Shown one piece after another: positions 27,701-36,147 of a DNA stretch of 64,000 bases (positions are counted from its first letter, which is position 1; each line of letters opens with the position of its first letter). The position numbers were made by a program, and so were the translations under genes. The notes beneath the pieces were generated by a model that was not told the DNA's origin, made no database searches, and was given only the letters and a program-made list of their open reading frames with translations. The stretch comes from Exiguobacterium undae DSM 14481 (GTDB lineage: Bacteria; Bacillota; Bacilli; Exiguobacteriales; Exiguobacteriaceae), in NCBI RefSeq assembly GCF_000620805.1, contig NZ_KK211187.1, positions 2,156,398-2,220,397 of the forward strand. Reading direction: 5' to 3'.

Positions 27701-27738
27701 AAAGAGTGTACCGCAACGTTGCGGTACACTCTTTTTTT
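27701..27738. terminator. Perfect-palindrome bidirectional terminator
   Basis: AAAGAGTGTACCGCAAC is followed immediately by its exact reverse complement (27718-27734) and a T-run. It ends both the miniprotein gene and the convergent peptidase gene. Confidence 0.88.
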
Positions 27739-27747
27739 AGCTCGGCA

Positions 27748-28872
27748 TCACTTATTCGTGATGTAATCCACTAACGTCACACATAATTCTGCTGTCTTGA
27801 CGAGCTCTTCAATCGGCATTTTTTCGTTTGTCGTATGAATGTCTTCGTAACCAACAGCCAAGTTGACGGTCGGAATACCAAAACCGGCAATCACGTTGGC
27901 ATCTGATCCCCCACCAGAATGCAACAGGCGTGGTGTCCGGCCGAGTTGCGTGATCGCCGCCTTCGCGACTTCCACCACTTGATCTCCGTCTTCAAATTTA
28001 AAGCCTGGGTACATGACTTTAACTTCCACTTCCGCACGTCCACCGAGTTCTGCTGCGACATCTTCGAAAGCTGCTTTCATTTTCGCCGTCTGCGCTTCCA
28101 TTTTCGGAGCAACAAGCGACCGGGCTTCCGCAAAGATTTCAACGTAATCACAAACGATGTTCGTTGACGGACCGCCGCCGCTGAAACGTCCGATGTTTGC
28201 CGTCGTCTCTTCGTCGATCCGGCCAAGCGGCATTTTGGCGATCGCTTTCGCAGCAATTGTAATCGCTGAGACGCCTTTTTCTGGAGCCACACCCGCATGG
28301 GCCGTTTTTCCATAGATTTTGGCATTGACTTTCGCTTGCGTTGGAGCTGCCGTGATGATATCGCCGACTTTTCCGTCCGAATCGAGTGCAAAGCCATAAT
28401 CGGCGTCGATTTTAGAACGGTCCAAGACCATTGCCCCGACCAATCCTGATTCTTCACCGACCGTAATGACGAATTGAATTTTTCCGTGAGGTTGGTTCGT
28501 TTCATTCAAAACATGAACCAATTCAATTAAAGAAGCGAGTCCCGCTTTGTCATCCGCCCCAAGAATCGTTGATCCGTCCGTTTTGACATACCCGTCCTCG
28601 ATGATTGGTTTAATCCCTTGTCCCGGGAAAACGGTATCCATATGGGAAGTGAAATAAATCTTATCGACACCTTCCTGTGTTGCCGGGAGTGTCACGATTA
28701 AGTTATTTCCTTTATGTTCCGTTTTTGATGACGCATCGTCCTCAAACACTTCACACCCGAGTGCCGTGAACGTCTCCTTCAGATGGGCACAAATCTGTGC
28801 CTCTTCTTTTGATTCCGAATCAATCTGGACCAATTCTAAAAATGTATCGAGCACACGTTGCTCATTGACCAT
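27748..28872 (-). CDS. M20 family metallopeptidase, PepT-like (YqjE type)
   Basis: A 374-residue zinc-dependent exopeptidase resembling tripeptidase T. The metal ligand His is in TSHMDTVFPG, the bridging Asp in GADDKAGLA, the catalytic Glu in VGEESGLVGA, and a later Asp in FALDSDG. The lid domain spans about residues 180-290. It hydrolyses short peptides in the cytoplasm. B. subtilis yqjE is the likely ortholog by family and neighbours (yqjA, rnz). GGAGGAATGC precedes the ATG. It has a divergent promoter with the small membrane protein gene. Confidence 0.93.
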   Translation of the reverse strand: MVNEQRVLDTFLELVQIDSESKEEAQICAHLKETFTALGCEVFEDDASSKTEHKGNNLIVTLPATQEGVDKIYFTSHMDTVFPGQGIKPIIEDGYVKTDGSTILGADDKAGLASLIELVHVLNETNQPHGKIQFVITVGEESGLVGAMVLDRSKIDADYGFALDSDGKVGDIITAAPTQAKVNAKIYGKTAHAGVAPEKGVSAITIAAKAIAKMPLGRIDEETTANIGRFSGGGPSTNIVCDYVEIFAEARSLVAPKMEAQTAKMKAAFEDVAAELGGRAEVEVKVMYPGFKFEDGDQVVEVAKAAITQLGRTPRLLHSGGGSDANVIAGFGIPTVNLAVGYEDIHTTNEKMPIEELVKTAELCVTLVDYITNK

Positions 28873-28915
28873 GTCGCATTCCTCCTCGATTTTTCAGTAC
28901 GTCTAGCGCTTTGTT

Positions 28916-28924
28916 AGTATACCA
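28916..28924 (-). promoter_or_regulatory. Candidate extended -10 of the peptidase gene
   Basis: On the minus strand TGGTATACT fits TGnTATAAT. It lies 44 bases upstream of the peptidase ATG; the -35 is weak. Confidence 0.45.
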
Positions 28925-28937
28925 TTAATGGGCGGAT

Positions 28938-28966
28938 TTGCACTTCAGAAAGGTTGTTTGTACAAT
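28938..28966 (+). promoter_or_regulatory. Sigma-A promoter of the Prli42-like gene
   Basis: TTGCAC (28938-28943), 17-base spacer, TACAAT (28961-28966). Confidence 0.65.
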
Positions 28967-29006
28967 GGCTATAATCACGTATCGTTTGAAAGGAGTGAAT
29001 GGCCTC

Positions 29007-29114
29007 ATGGCAAAACCATCTAAACAACAGCGGATCATCAAATGGACGACCATCGCAATTTTAGCGATTTTCTTGATCGGCACCTTCGCCTCGACGATGT
29101 TTTATCTTTTTTGA
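29007..29114 (+). CDS. 35-residue single-pass membrane protein, Prli42-like
   Basis: A miniprotein with a short basic N-terminus (MAKPSKQQRIIKW) and one hydrophobic helix (TTIAILAIFLIGTFASTMFYLF). AAAGGAG lies 11 bases before the ATG, and a good TTGCAC/TACAAT promoter lies upstream. Size and layout match Prli42, the stressosome-tethering miniprotein known from Listeria and widespread in Bacillota. It is placed between yqjE-like and yqjA-like genes. The last 13 bases overlap the convergent yqjA-like gene. Identity with Prli42 is an inference from length, charge pattern and context. Confidence 0.62.
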   Translation: MAKPSKQQRIIKWTTIAILAIFLIGTFASTMFYLF

Positions 29115-30055
29115 TGCACAAACCGCTGTTTGAGTTGTAAATACTGTTCCGTCTCTTGCAACATATGCAGCAAGGCAGACCGGACTTCAAATTCGTCCCG
29201 TGTCGTCGGTAAGGGGGAAACCCGGAATTCTTCGAGCAGACGTCTCAGTTCGTTTAAGAAAACAGTCGCATCGGCATCGGGTCGGACATTGTCACCAATC
29301 GTCCGGAACAGGTCGGCGACTTTTTTGCCTTCTGCGACGACCAGAACCAAATCGTCGACATTTCGGACGATGCCGCTCAAGAGTTCAAACTGTTGTTCCC
29401 GCATCCGGAAATACAGATAGTCCTCATCGTCATTGCGTCTCCCGATCGCATTGCCCATTCGTTTCAAGGAGGCGTCCTTCCCTTCTTTTAACAATCGTTC
29501 CGTCTCGTGTAACGTCAGTGAGTGGTGGTTGATCCGTCCCGTTTCGACGGCGGCCGCCACTTCAAAAAACAAGGCGGCAATCCGTTGATCGATTTGGCGG
29601 CGGCGTTCGGCAATCGTTTGATCGAGACTCGGCATGTACATGTTGACGAGCAATCCGACACCCACTCCGATCAACAACAGGTAAATCTCATTTAAAAAGA
29701 TGTCGAGATTCAGTTTTTGCGCCGTATACAGATGGGTCAGAATGACGACACTCGTAATGAAACCGTCCTGCAGACGGAGGCGTTGTGTGACCGGAAGGAA
29801 TATAATGAAATATAAAGCAATCGCAATCGGTCGGTAGCCGATGACTTCAAAGAGGATAAAGCCAACCCCGATGGCAAGCAACGAAGCCATGATTCGTTCA
29901 TACGAGGCCCGGAACGATTTCTTGCGCGTCGCCTGAATGCTTAATATGGCGATGATGGCCGCAAAGACGTAATAATCGAGCTGCATCTCCTCTGCGATCC
30001 ACATGGCGAGTGCGGCTGCGACAGCCGTCTTCAACGTACGATATCCAATCAACAT
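29102..30055 (-). CDS. YqjA-type aromatic acid exporter family protein
   Basis: A 317-residue membrane protein of the ArAE_1/UPF0421 family. About five or six helices lie in the first 145 residues (YRTLKTAVAAALAMWIAEEM and ATRKKSFRASYERIMASLLAIGVGF are typical). A long helical cytoplasmic domain follows (SLDQTIAERRRQIDQRIAALFFEVAAAVE onwards). Family members are thought to export aromatic carboxylic acids or act in the FUSC superfamily; no substrate is proven. Its position next to the yqjE-like gene mirrors B. subtilis. Confidence 0.88.
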   Translation of the reverse strand: MLIGYRTLKTAVAAALAMWIAEEMQLDYYVFAAIIAILSIQATRKKSFRASYERIMASLLAIGVGFILFEVIGYRPIAIALYFIIFLPVTQRLRLQDGFITSVVILTHLYTAQKLNLDIFLNEIYLLLIGVGVGLLVNMYMPSLDQTIAERRRQIDQRIAALFFEVAAAVETGRINHHSLTLHETERLLKEGKDASLKRMGNAIGRRNDDEDYLYFRMREQQFELLSGIVRNVDDLVLVVAEGKKVADLFRTIGDNVRPDADATVFLNELRRLLEEFRVSPLPTTRDEFEVRSALLHMLQETEQYLQLKQRFVHQKR

Positions 30056-30133
30056 GGACTTCCCTCCATTCTTTGTTAGCGTACCTATTCTTTACCCCGG
30101 TTGTCGATTGATATTTTCAAAGGACGTGATTTT

Positions 30134-31219
30134 TTGAGTAAACGCACCATCCGCCCCACCCGACCGGTTCGCAAATCAGGTTCCTGGAAAGGCATCCTGT
30201 TCTTCTTTTTGTTCGGCATGCTGCTGTTCGTTTTGTTCCGAGACAAGCCGAAGACGATTCTTCCCCCCGCCTCTCCTTACATCGCTGAACTCTACCGGGA
30301 CGGGAAAGTGATCGAAGAAAAAGAGTTTGATTCGTTTGATCAGGCAAAAGCGTTTGTCGGTCAACAACGTGGTGCCGTGCAACGCACAACCGACGAACGT
30401 TATCTGTACTTGACCGGTTCGGGCATCGGCATCGCCGATGCACCGGAAACGCTCAACATCTATGCCGACCGGACTTTAAAGAAGCGACTGACGTATGTCG
30501 CCCCCGGCAGCCGGTTATCACTTTTGACCTACGGCGAACAAGCAAGCCGGATTGAAATCGCCGGTCTGACGGGATATGTCGATTCTGAGCGGTTGACACC
30601 GTATCCGCTCGAGCGATCGAGTAACCGCTCTTACTACGAGACACGAGGCGATCGCTTACTGCATTATATCGTTGCGGATGCTGGACTCGGCGGATTGATC
30701 ACGGCGGGACAAGCACCGTCGTCGGCACCTGAACGGACGACGACCTATGTCGAGTCGAAGACGTTAACCAAAAATTTGCGTCAACCGACGGATTTGACGG
30801 CAAAGCAGCTCGATGCGTACATCAAAAAAAACGCACCGGACAGTCCGTTGATCGGTACCGGCAAGACGTTTAAACAGGTCGAACGCGACCACAAGGTCAA
30901 TGCCGCTTATTTGCTCGCGCACGCCATCCACGAATCCAATTACGGTCGGTCGGAGATCGCCCGGGATAAGTTCAACCTGTTTGGGGTGAATGCGACCGAT
31001 ATCGCACCGGGTCAAAATGCGACGGCCTACACATCATTTGAAGATTCGATCCGGAAAACCGGCAAGTTCATCGCCCGGGATTATCTGGCGGAAGACGGCA
31101 AGTATTACCGGGGTGCGTTTCTCGGAAATAAGGCCCGGGGGATGAACGTGTTTTACGCCTCCGACCCGTACTGGAGCGAAAAAATCGCCGGTATCCTCTT
31201 GAAAATGAACGCCGTCTAA
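30134..31219 (+). CDS. Membrane-anchored endo-beta-N-acetylglucosaminidase
   Basis: A 361-residue cell-wall hydrolase. The basic N-terminus and signal anchor (about residues 18-36, ILFFFLFGMLLFVLF) place the rest outside. A central SH3-like wall-binding region comes first. Then the GH73-type glucosaminidase domain (about 225-360) has KVNAAYLLAHAIHESNYGRSEIARDKFNLFGVNA, whose Glu in HESNYG is the catalytic residue in the family (LytD/LytG-like). The start is TTG 30134 with AAAGGACG upstream; the earlier in-frame codon at 30101 is also TTG and lacks a ribosome site. It cleaves glycan strands of peptidoglycan. Confidence 0.9.
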   Translation: MSKRTIRPTRPVRKSGSWKGILFFFLFGMLLFVLFRDKPKTILPPASPYIAELYRDGKVIEEKEFDSFDQAKAFVGQQRGAVQRTTDERYLYLTGSGIGIADAPETLNIYADRTLKKRLTYVAPGSRLSLLTYGEQASRIEIAGLTGYVDSERLTPYPLERSSNRSYYETRGDRLLHYIVADAGLGGLITAGQAPSSAPERTTTYVESKTLTKNLRQPTDLTAKQLDAYIKKNAPDSPLIGTGKTFKQVERDHKVNAAYLLAHAIHESNYGRSEIARDKFNLFGVNATDIAPGQNATAYTSFEDSIRKTGKFIARDYLAEDGKYYRGAFLGNKARGMNVFYASDPYWSEKIAGILLKMNAV

Positions 31220-31229
31220 TTCCGAGTTA

Positions 31230-31238
31230 TGGTACACT
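31230..31238 (+). promoter_or_regulatory. Candidate extended -10 for ppaC
   Basis: TGGTACACT fits the extended -10 pattern. It is located 38 bases before the ATG. Confidence 0.4.
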
Positions 31239-31275
31239 AATGGGCGAGACATCAATCATTTAGGAGTGAATGCAC

Positions 31276-32211
31276 ATGGAAAAAGTTTTAGTATTTGGTC
31301 ATAAAAATCCGGATACGGATACGATTGCCTCAGCGATCGCTTATGCGGAATTAAAAAAAGAACTCGGCGTCCACGCGGAAGCGATTCGTCTTGGTGAAAT
31401 CAACGGCGAAACTCAATTCGCACTCGATTATTTCAAGGTGGCGGTTCCCCGTCTCGTCACACGCGTATCAAGTGAAGCACACCACGTCATTCTCGTCGAC
31501 CACAATGAACGTCAGCAAAGTGCTGATGACATCGATGCGGTCACGGTGACGGAAGTCATCGACCATCACCGGATTGCCAATTTCGAGACATCTGATCCGT
31601 TGTATTACCGCGCTGAACCGGTCGGTTGTACGACAACGATTTTAAACAAGATGTACAAAGAACACGGTGTCGCGATCAAACCGGAAATCGCCGGCTTGAT
31701 GTTATCGGCCATCGTCTCCGATTCGTTATTGTTTAAGTCACCGACGTGTACGGAACAAGATGTCATCGCAGCACGTGAGTTGGCGGAAATCGCTGGTGTC
31801 GACGTCAATGTTTATGGACTCGACATGCTCAAAGCCGGCGCTGACTTATCAAAGAAAACAATCGATGAATTGATTGCGCTTGATGCCAAGGAATTCACGA
31901 TGGGATCGCTGAAGGTCGAAATCGCGCAAGCCAATACAGTCGATACGGCAGAAGTACTGCTTCGCCAAGCGGAACTTGAAGCCCGGATTGAATCATTGAT
32001 TGCTGAAAAGGATCTTGATTTGTACATGTTACTCGTAACGGACATCCTGACGAATAACTCTGTCGCGCTGGTTCTCGGACCGGAAGCCTCACTTGTCGAA
32101 CGTGCTTATGGTCTCGAAGCGACGAACCACCTCGTGTACCTCGAAGGTGTCGTCTCACGGAAAAAACAAGTTGTTCCTGTCTTGACGAACACAGCACTCG
32201 CTGCCGAATAA
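31276..32211 (+). CDS. ppaC: Manganese-dependent inorganic pyrophosphatase, family II
   Basis: A 311-residue DHH-superfamily enzyme that hydrolyses pyrophosphate to phosphate in the cytoplasm. It starts [16 protein letters not shown], with the HKNPDTD motif supplying metal ligands. The DHH motif is [11 protein letters not shown], a further His/Asp site is in [10 protein letters not shown], and the C-terminal domain has [10 protein letters not shown]. Length equals B. subtilis PpaC (309). The ATG at 31276 is preferred over an ATG two codons earlier because GGAGTG fits it. A strong bidirectional terminator follows at once. Confidence 0.97.
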   Translation: MEKVLVFGHKNPDTDTIASAIAYAELKKELGVHAEAIRLGEINGETQFALDYFKVAVPRLVTRVSSEAHHVILVDHNERQQSADDIDAVTVTEVIDHHRIANFETSDPLYYRAEPVGCTTTILNKMYKEHGVAIKPEIAGLMLSAIVSDSLLFKSPTCTEQDVIAARELAEIAGVDVNVYGLDMLKAGADLSKKTIDELIALDAKEFTMGSLKVEIAQANTVDTAEVLLRQAELEARIESLIAEKDLDLYMLLVTDILTNNSVALVLGPEASLVERAYGLEATNHLVYLEGVVSRKKQVVPVLTNTALAAE

Positions 32212-32215
32212 TTTA

Positions 32216-32251
32216 TTCAAAAAAGAAGGAGTCTGCTCCTTCTTTTTTGAA
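32216..32251. terminator. Terminator of ppaC
   Basis: TTCAAAAAAGAAGGAG pairs perfectly with CTCCTTCTTTTTTGAA across a 4-base loop. Confidence 0.9.
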
Positions 32252-32255
32252 TATG

Positions 32256-32278
32256 TATAATGAATGGTTGTTCATTCA
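32256..32278 (+). promoter_or_regulatory. fadH promoter -10 with FadR-box-like operator
   Basis: TATAAT (32256-32261) runs straight into TGAATGGTTGTTCATTCA (32261-32278). The operator arms TGAATG and TCATTCA match the Bacillus FadR box TGAATGAMTANTCATTCA; only the centre differs. Position over the transcription start fits repression that is lifted by long-chain acyl-CoA. Confidence 0.6.
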
Positions 32279-32300
32279 TTATACAAGGGGGACTTTACGG

Positions 32301-33065
32301 ATGAAAAAGACAATACTCGTCACCGGTGGAACAAGCGGCATGGGGAAAGCGATGGCACTCGCCTTAAAAGAAGCCGGTTGGAATGTCGTCGTCACAGGGC
32401 GCGACGCCGAGCGTTTACAACAGACGGATCTCGATTTACAACAGATTGCTGGTGAACATGCCGTCATTCAGATGGATGTCCGTGATCCTGAAGCCTGTCT
32501 CGCAGCCGTCAATCAAACACGTGCGCGTTTTGGTCGACTCGAGGCCCTGATCAACAATGCGGCGGGTAATTTTATCTGTCCGACGGATGAGTTATCACCG
32601 AACGGGTGGAAAACGGTCGTCGATATCGTCTTGAACGGAACGTTCAACTGCTCCCATGCCCTCGTCAAAGGATGGCAGGAAGATCAGGTCGTCGGGGGTC
32701 AAATTCTCAATATCGTCGCCTCTTATGCGTGGCAGGCAGGTGCGGGTGTCGCACCAAGCGCTGCGGCAAAGGCCGGCGTCTTGAACCTGACACGGACCCT
32801 CGCCGTCGAATGGGGGTATAAGTATCAAGCCCGTGTCAATGCAATCAGTCCGGGACCAATCGAACGGACTGGCGGCGCTGACAAACTCGCCATGTCACCG
32901 GAGCATGCGGAACGGATTCGCCGGAACGTGCCGCTCGGCCGGTTCGGAACACCGGAAGAAATCGCCGGACTTGCCGTCTGGATGTTGTCCGATCAAGCCG
33001 GTTACTTGAACGGGGAATGTATCGCCCTTGACGGTGGCCATTGGCTGAATAAACAACCGTTTTAA
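32301..33065 (+). CDS. fadH: 2,4-dienoyl-CoA reductase (FadH/DECR, SDR type)
   Basis: A 254-residue SDR reducing 2,4-dienoyl-CoA during breakdown of unsaturated fatty acids with NADPH. The nucleotide motif TGGTSGMG is at residues 8-15, and NNAAGNFICPTDELSPNGW is the DECR signature. The usual YxxxK is replaced by SAAAK in APSAAAKAGVLNLTR, which is normal for DECR enzymes, not a defect. The ATG at 32301 has AGGGGG ahead. Control by a FadR-like operator supports the assignment. B. subtilis ortholog: FadH/YkuF. Confidence 0.9.
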   Translation: MKKTILVTGGTSGMGKAMALALKEAGWNVVVTGRDAERLQQTDLDLQQIAGEHAVIQMDVRDPEACLAAVNQTRARFGRLEALINNAAGNFICPTDELSPNGWKTVVDIVLNGTFNCSHALVKGWQEDQVVGGQILNIVASYAWQAGAGVAPSAAAKAGVLNLTRTLAVEWGYKYQARVNAISPGPIERTGGADKLAMSPEHAERIRRNVPLGRFGTPEEIAGLAVWMLSDQAGYLNGECIALDGGHWLNKQPF

Positions 33066-33074
33066 TGCTTGTCT

Positions 33075-33106
33075 TAATCCCCGTCTTGACGACCGGGGAT
33101 TTTTTT
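33075..33106 (+). terminator. Terminator of fadH
   Basis: AATCCCCG pairs with CGGGGATT, followed by TTTTTT. Confidence 0.85.
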
Positions 33107-33209
33107 GTCGCCGGCTGCCCATCCAAGACACTGATTTCGAATTAGATATGTTTATTAATCATTTTTTTAGGAAAATAAGAATACAGGTAAGTAGAAGGAG
33201 GTGGATCGT

Positions 33210-33923
33210 ATGGGCATAGCTTTTATGTGGGGCGCCATCGCGGGAGGGGCTGTTGTCATCGGCGCCTTGATTGGTTTGTTTGTTCCGCTGAAGCAACGGT
33301 TGATCGGGTACGTGATGTCGTTCGGAACGGGTATTTTAATTGGTGCCGCGACGTTCGAGCTGCTCGATGAAGCATTAAACAAATCGACGACGATGGTCGT
33401 CGGCATTTCCTTCATCGTCGGTTCGCTTGTCTTTACGGCATTTGATATGTTCGTCTCGTCACGTGGAGCGAGTAAACGAAAGCGGTCCTCGGGCGGCAAC
33501 GAAGGAACCGGAACGGCAATCTTTTTCGGAACGATTCTTGACGCGATTCCGGAATCGATCATGATCGGAGCCAGTCTCCTGTCCGGTAACGTCAGTGCAG
33601 CCCTTGTCGCCGCGATTTTCGTCAGCAACATTCCGGAAGGACTCTCGAGTACGACCGGACTTCAAAAGGACGGGTTTTCAAAGAAAAAAATTCTGTTGAT
33701 GTGGGGACTCGTCTGGTTGATTTCCGCACTCGCATCGCTAGCCGGATATTCGATCCTCGCCGAGTTGCCCAACATGCAGTTTGCGATGATCGGTGCTTTT
33801 GCCAGTGGCGGTATCATCGCGATGCTTGCTTCGACGATGATGCCGGAAGCGCATGAAGAGGGCGGCGCGATCGTCGGTTTATTCGCATCCCTCGGTTTGA
33901 TCACGGCAGTCATCTTAAGTTAA
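33210..33923 (+). CDS. ZIP-family metal transporter
   Basis: A 237-residue membrane protein with about eight helices. Metal-site motifs of ZIP proteins are present: DAIPESIMIGASL and NIPEGLSSTTGL in the fourth and fifth helices. The cytoplasmic loop (RGASKRKRSSGGNEG) is basic and not His-rich. It imports divalent cations such as zinc or manganese. ATG 33210 has AAGGAGGTG 7 bases before; an in-frame GTG at 33201 is within that site. The gene ends before the 33963 hairpin. Confidence 0.9.
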   Translation: MGIAFMWGAIAGGAVVIGALIGLFVPLKQRLIGYVMSFGTGILIGAATFELLDEALNKSTTMVVGISFIVGSLVFTAFDMFVSSRGASKRKRSSGGNEGTGTAIFFGTILDAIPESIMIGASLLSGNVSAALVAAIFVSNIPEGLSSTTGLQKDGFSKKKILLMWGLVWLISALASLAGYSILAELPNMQFAMIGAFASGGIIAMLASTMMPEAHEEGGAIVGLFASLGLITAVILS

Positions 33924-33962
33924 CCCGCAAAAAGCGGCTGATTTAAACATCTTTCTCTAATG

Positions 33963-33996
33963 ACAAAGGTGGCAGATAACCTTCTGCCACCTTTGT
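33963..33996. repeat. Second GGTGGCAGA/TCTGCCACC hairpin
   Basis: ACAAAGGTGGCAGA pairs perfectly with TCTGCCACCTTTGT (14 bp). It shares the core of the hairpin at 11564. It sits between two convergent genes and probably ends transcription in both directions. Confidence 0.65.
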
Positions 33997-34012
33997 TGCC
34001 GTTTAGGACGCA

Positions 34013-34624
34013 CTATGCTTCTTCCTGACCTTCCCACTCCTGCTTGAACCGTTCGACGAATTCAAGCATGTAACGATGACGATCTGCCGCGATGACTTTT
34101 GCCGTGTCCGTGTTCATCAAATCCTTCAGACGCAATAACTTTTCGTCAAAATGATGCAAGGCACTCGTTGGACTCGTCCGGTCGCCCGGCTCGCGTGGAG
34201 TGAGTCCCGGTACATACATCGGTTCCTTGAATTGACCAGCGAACTGGAACGTCCGGGCAATCCCGATGGCTCCAATCGCATCCAACCGGTCCGCGTCCTG
34301 GACGATTTTCCCTTCGAGCGTCCGCATCGGTGGCCGGTCTCCCCCCTTAAAGGACAAACTGTTGATGATTTCCAAGATCTGTTGCCGCTCGCCGGGCGAT
34401 ACACGTGGTTGAAGATACGTGTCGACGAGGCTGCTCGTCCCTCCAAGTTTTGCATCCGCGACATCATGCAACAAGGCTGCCAGTTCAATGATCTGTACGT
34501 CGCCCCCTTCTCGTCTCGCAATCTGTAACGCCATCCGCCGGACACGTTCGATATGCGCATAATCGTGTCCCGAAAAATCATCGGCATGAAAGGTTTTGAC
34601 GAACTGTTCCGTTTCCTTGATCAC
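34013..34624 (-). CDS. HD-domain phosphohydrolase (YedJ-like)
   Basis: A 203-residue soluble metal-dependent hydrolase. The HD site starts with HDYAHIERVRRMA (His20 region), then ALLHDVADAKLGG with the paired His-Asp, and IVQDADRLDAIGAIGIAR carrying the later Asp. The family acts on nucleotides or phosphate esters; the YedJ group is uncharacterised in detail. Start codon GTG at 34624 with GGAGGG upstream. Monocistronic between two hairpins. Confidence 0.85.
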   Translation of the reverse strand: MIKETEQFVKTFHADDFSGHDYAHIERVRRMALQIARREGGDVQIIELAALLHDVADAKLGGTSSLVDTYLQPRVSPGERQQILEIINSLSFKGGDRPPMRTLEGKIVQDADRLDAIGAIGIARTFQFAGQFKEPMYVPGLTPREPGDRTSPTSALHHFDEKLLRLKDLMNTDTAKVIAADRHRYMLEFVERFKQEWEGQEEA

Positions 34625-34654
34625 GATCGTTCCCTCCTTCTAAAAAACTTGTTT

Positions 34655-34690
34655 AAAAAACGCTAACTCAGTTTAAAGGAGTTAGCGTTT
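34655..34690 (-). terminator. Terminator of the arginine-type ABC operon
   Basis: AAACGCTAACTC pairs with GAGTTAGCGTTT, and the minus-strand product continues into TTTTTT. Confidence 0.85.
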
Positions 34691-34694
34691 GATC

Positions 34695-35426
34695 TCATAA
34701 TACTTTTTCGAGGAATTTTTTTGCCCGATCCGTTTTCGGATGATCAAACAATTCGACCGGACTGCCTTCTTCCATCAAAATCCCTTCATCGAGGAACAAC
34801 ACACGATCGGCGACTTCTTTAGCGAAGCCCATTTCGTGTGTGACGATGACCATCGTCATCCCACTCTCTGCCAGTTGCTTCATGACGTCCAGCACTTCAT
34901 TGACCATTTCCGGATCAAGGGCCGACGTCGGTTCATCAAACAGCATGACGTTTGGTTCCATCGCTAGGGCACGGGCAATCGCAACCCGTTGTTTTTGACC
35001 ACCGGACAGCTGATTCGGGAAGTTGTCCCGCTTCTCTGCCAATCCGACACGATCGAGTAACACTTCCGCCCGTTTGACAGCGTCTTCCTTCGATAACCCA
35101 AGCACGTTGATTGGCGCATAAATCAAGTTATCGAGGACTGATTTATGAGGGAAGAGATTAAATTGTTGGAAGACCATTCCGATATTTTGACGGGCTTTGG
35201 CGATGTTCGCTTTCGGTTTCGTCAATTCAAAACCATCAACATTAATCGTCCCGCCGGTCGGTTGCTCCAATAGATTGATGCAACGCAAAAACGTTGACTT
35301 CCCGGATCCCGACGGTCCGATGACGGCGACGACTTCGCCCCGTCCGACAGTCGTCGTGATGCCTTTTAAGACTTCTAATTTTCCGAACTGCTTATACAGA
35401 TCAGTCACTTGAATCATAGGTTCCAT
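34695..35426 (-). CDS. artR: Amino-acid ABC transporter ATPase (ArtR/GlnQ-like)
   Basis: A 243-residue polar-amino-acid ABC ATPase. Walker A is [11 protein letters not shown], the Q-loop [16 protein letters not shown], the signature [15 protein letters not shown], Walker [12 protein letters not shown], and the H-loop [12 protein letters not shown]. Sequence features such as [18 protein letters not shown] resemble B. subtilis ArtR (YqiZ). It follows the permease almost without gap; the start at 35426 is the most likely of GTG 35438, ATG 35426 and ATG 35417. With binding protein and permease it would import arginine or related basic amino acids. The substrate rests on synteny (bacilliredoxin next door as in B. 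subtilis yqiW-yqiXYZ). Confidence 0.85.
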   Translation of the reverse strand: MEPMIQVTDLYKQFGKLEVLKGITTTVGRGEVVAVIGPSGSGKSTFLRCINLLEQPTGGTINVDGFELTKPKANIAKARQNIGMVFQQFNLFPHKSVLDNLIYAPINVLGLSKEDAVKRAEVLLDRVGLAEKRDNFPNQLSGGQKQRVAIARALAMEPNVMLFDEPTSALDPEMVNEVLDVMKQLAESGMTMVIVTHEMGFAKEVADRVLFLDEGILMEEGSPVELFDHPKTDRAKKFLEKVL

Positions 35427-35430
35427 CTGA

Positions 35431-36087
35431 TTACCCACTCTTTCTCATAGCTTTTTCGACTTGTTGACCAATCAAGGACAATCCCATCACAAGCACGAAG
35501 TAGACGAATCCGGCAAACAACAACGGTTCGAAGTATAATGCCTTTTCTCCGCCGACGACCTGCGCCCGACGCATGACATCAAGCACACCGACCGTCGAAA
35601 TCAACGCCGACTCTTTCGTCAACGTGATCATTTCGTTCATGAGTGCCGGCAGGATGTTTTTAAAGGCTTGCGGCAAGATGATTGAACGCAGTTGTTTCAT
35701 GTACGGAATTCCGAGTGCATCGGCCGCTTCCCATTGTCCGCGGTCGACGGCTTGAATTCCGGCCCGGATGATCTCCGAGATGTACGCACCCGAATTTAAG
35801 GAAAAGGCGATGATCGCCGATTGATAACCGGTTGTGACGTACCCCGTCAATTGCGGTAAACCAAAATGAATGATCGCCAGCTGTAAAATGAGCGGTGTTC
35901 CGCGGAACACGGCCGTATAGGCATGACCGATGAACCGAACGAATCCGTTTTTCGTGATTTTCAGGGCGGCGACCACGATTCCGATCAGCATCCCGGCAAT
36001 TGCCGCGACGACCACAACTTGGAACAGGACCGGAATCCCTTGCAGGATGTATGGGATTGAATCTTGAATCTTTGTAAAGTCTATCAT
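35431..36087 (-). CDS. artQ: Amino-acid ABC transporter permease (ArtQ-like)
   Basis: A 218-residue HisM/GlnP-type permease with five helices. The first is [21 protein letters not shown], the [10 protein letters not shown] loop follows, and the ATPase-docking loop is [36 protein letters not shown]. The start at 36087 follows AGGAG; the open frame further upstream (to 36132) is not needed. It lies between binding protein and ATPase in the usual order. It works as a homodimer in the cytoplasmic membrane. Arginine specificity is inferred. Confidence 0.87.
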   Translation of the reverse strand: MIDFTKIQDSIPYILQGIPVLFQVVVVAAIAGMLIGIVVAALKITKNGFVRFIGHAYTAVFRGTPLILQLAIIHFGLPQLTGYVTTGYQSAIIAFSLNSGAYISEIIRAGIQAVDRGQWEAADALGIPYMKQLRSIILPQAFKNILPALMNEMITLTKESALISTVGVLDVMRRAQVVGGEKALYFEPLLFAGFVYFVLVMGLSLIGQQVEKAMRKSG

Positions 36088-36147
36088 AACCAATCTCCTA
36101 ACGTCGCACAAAAGGGATGAGGTTACCCCCACCCCTATGCACTACTC

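Noticed and set aside
32301-33065. Missing catalytic Tyr in the YxxxK motif of an SDR, as if the enzyme were inactive.
   Set aside because: The NNAAGNF signature shows a 2,4-dienoyl-CoA reductase, a group that lacks this Tyr by design.
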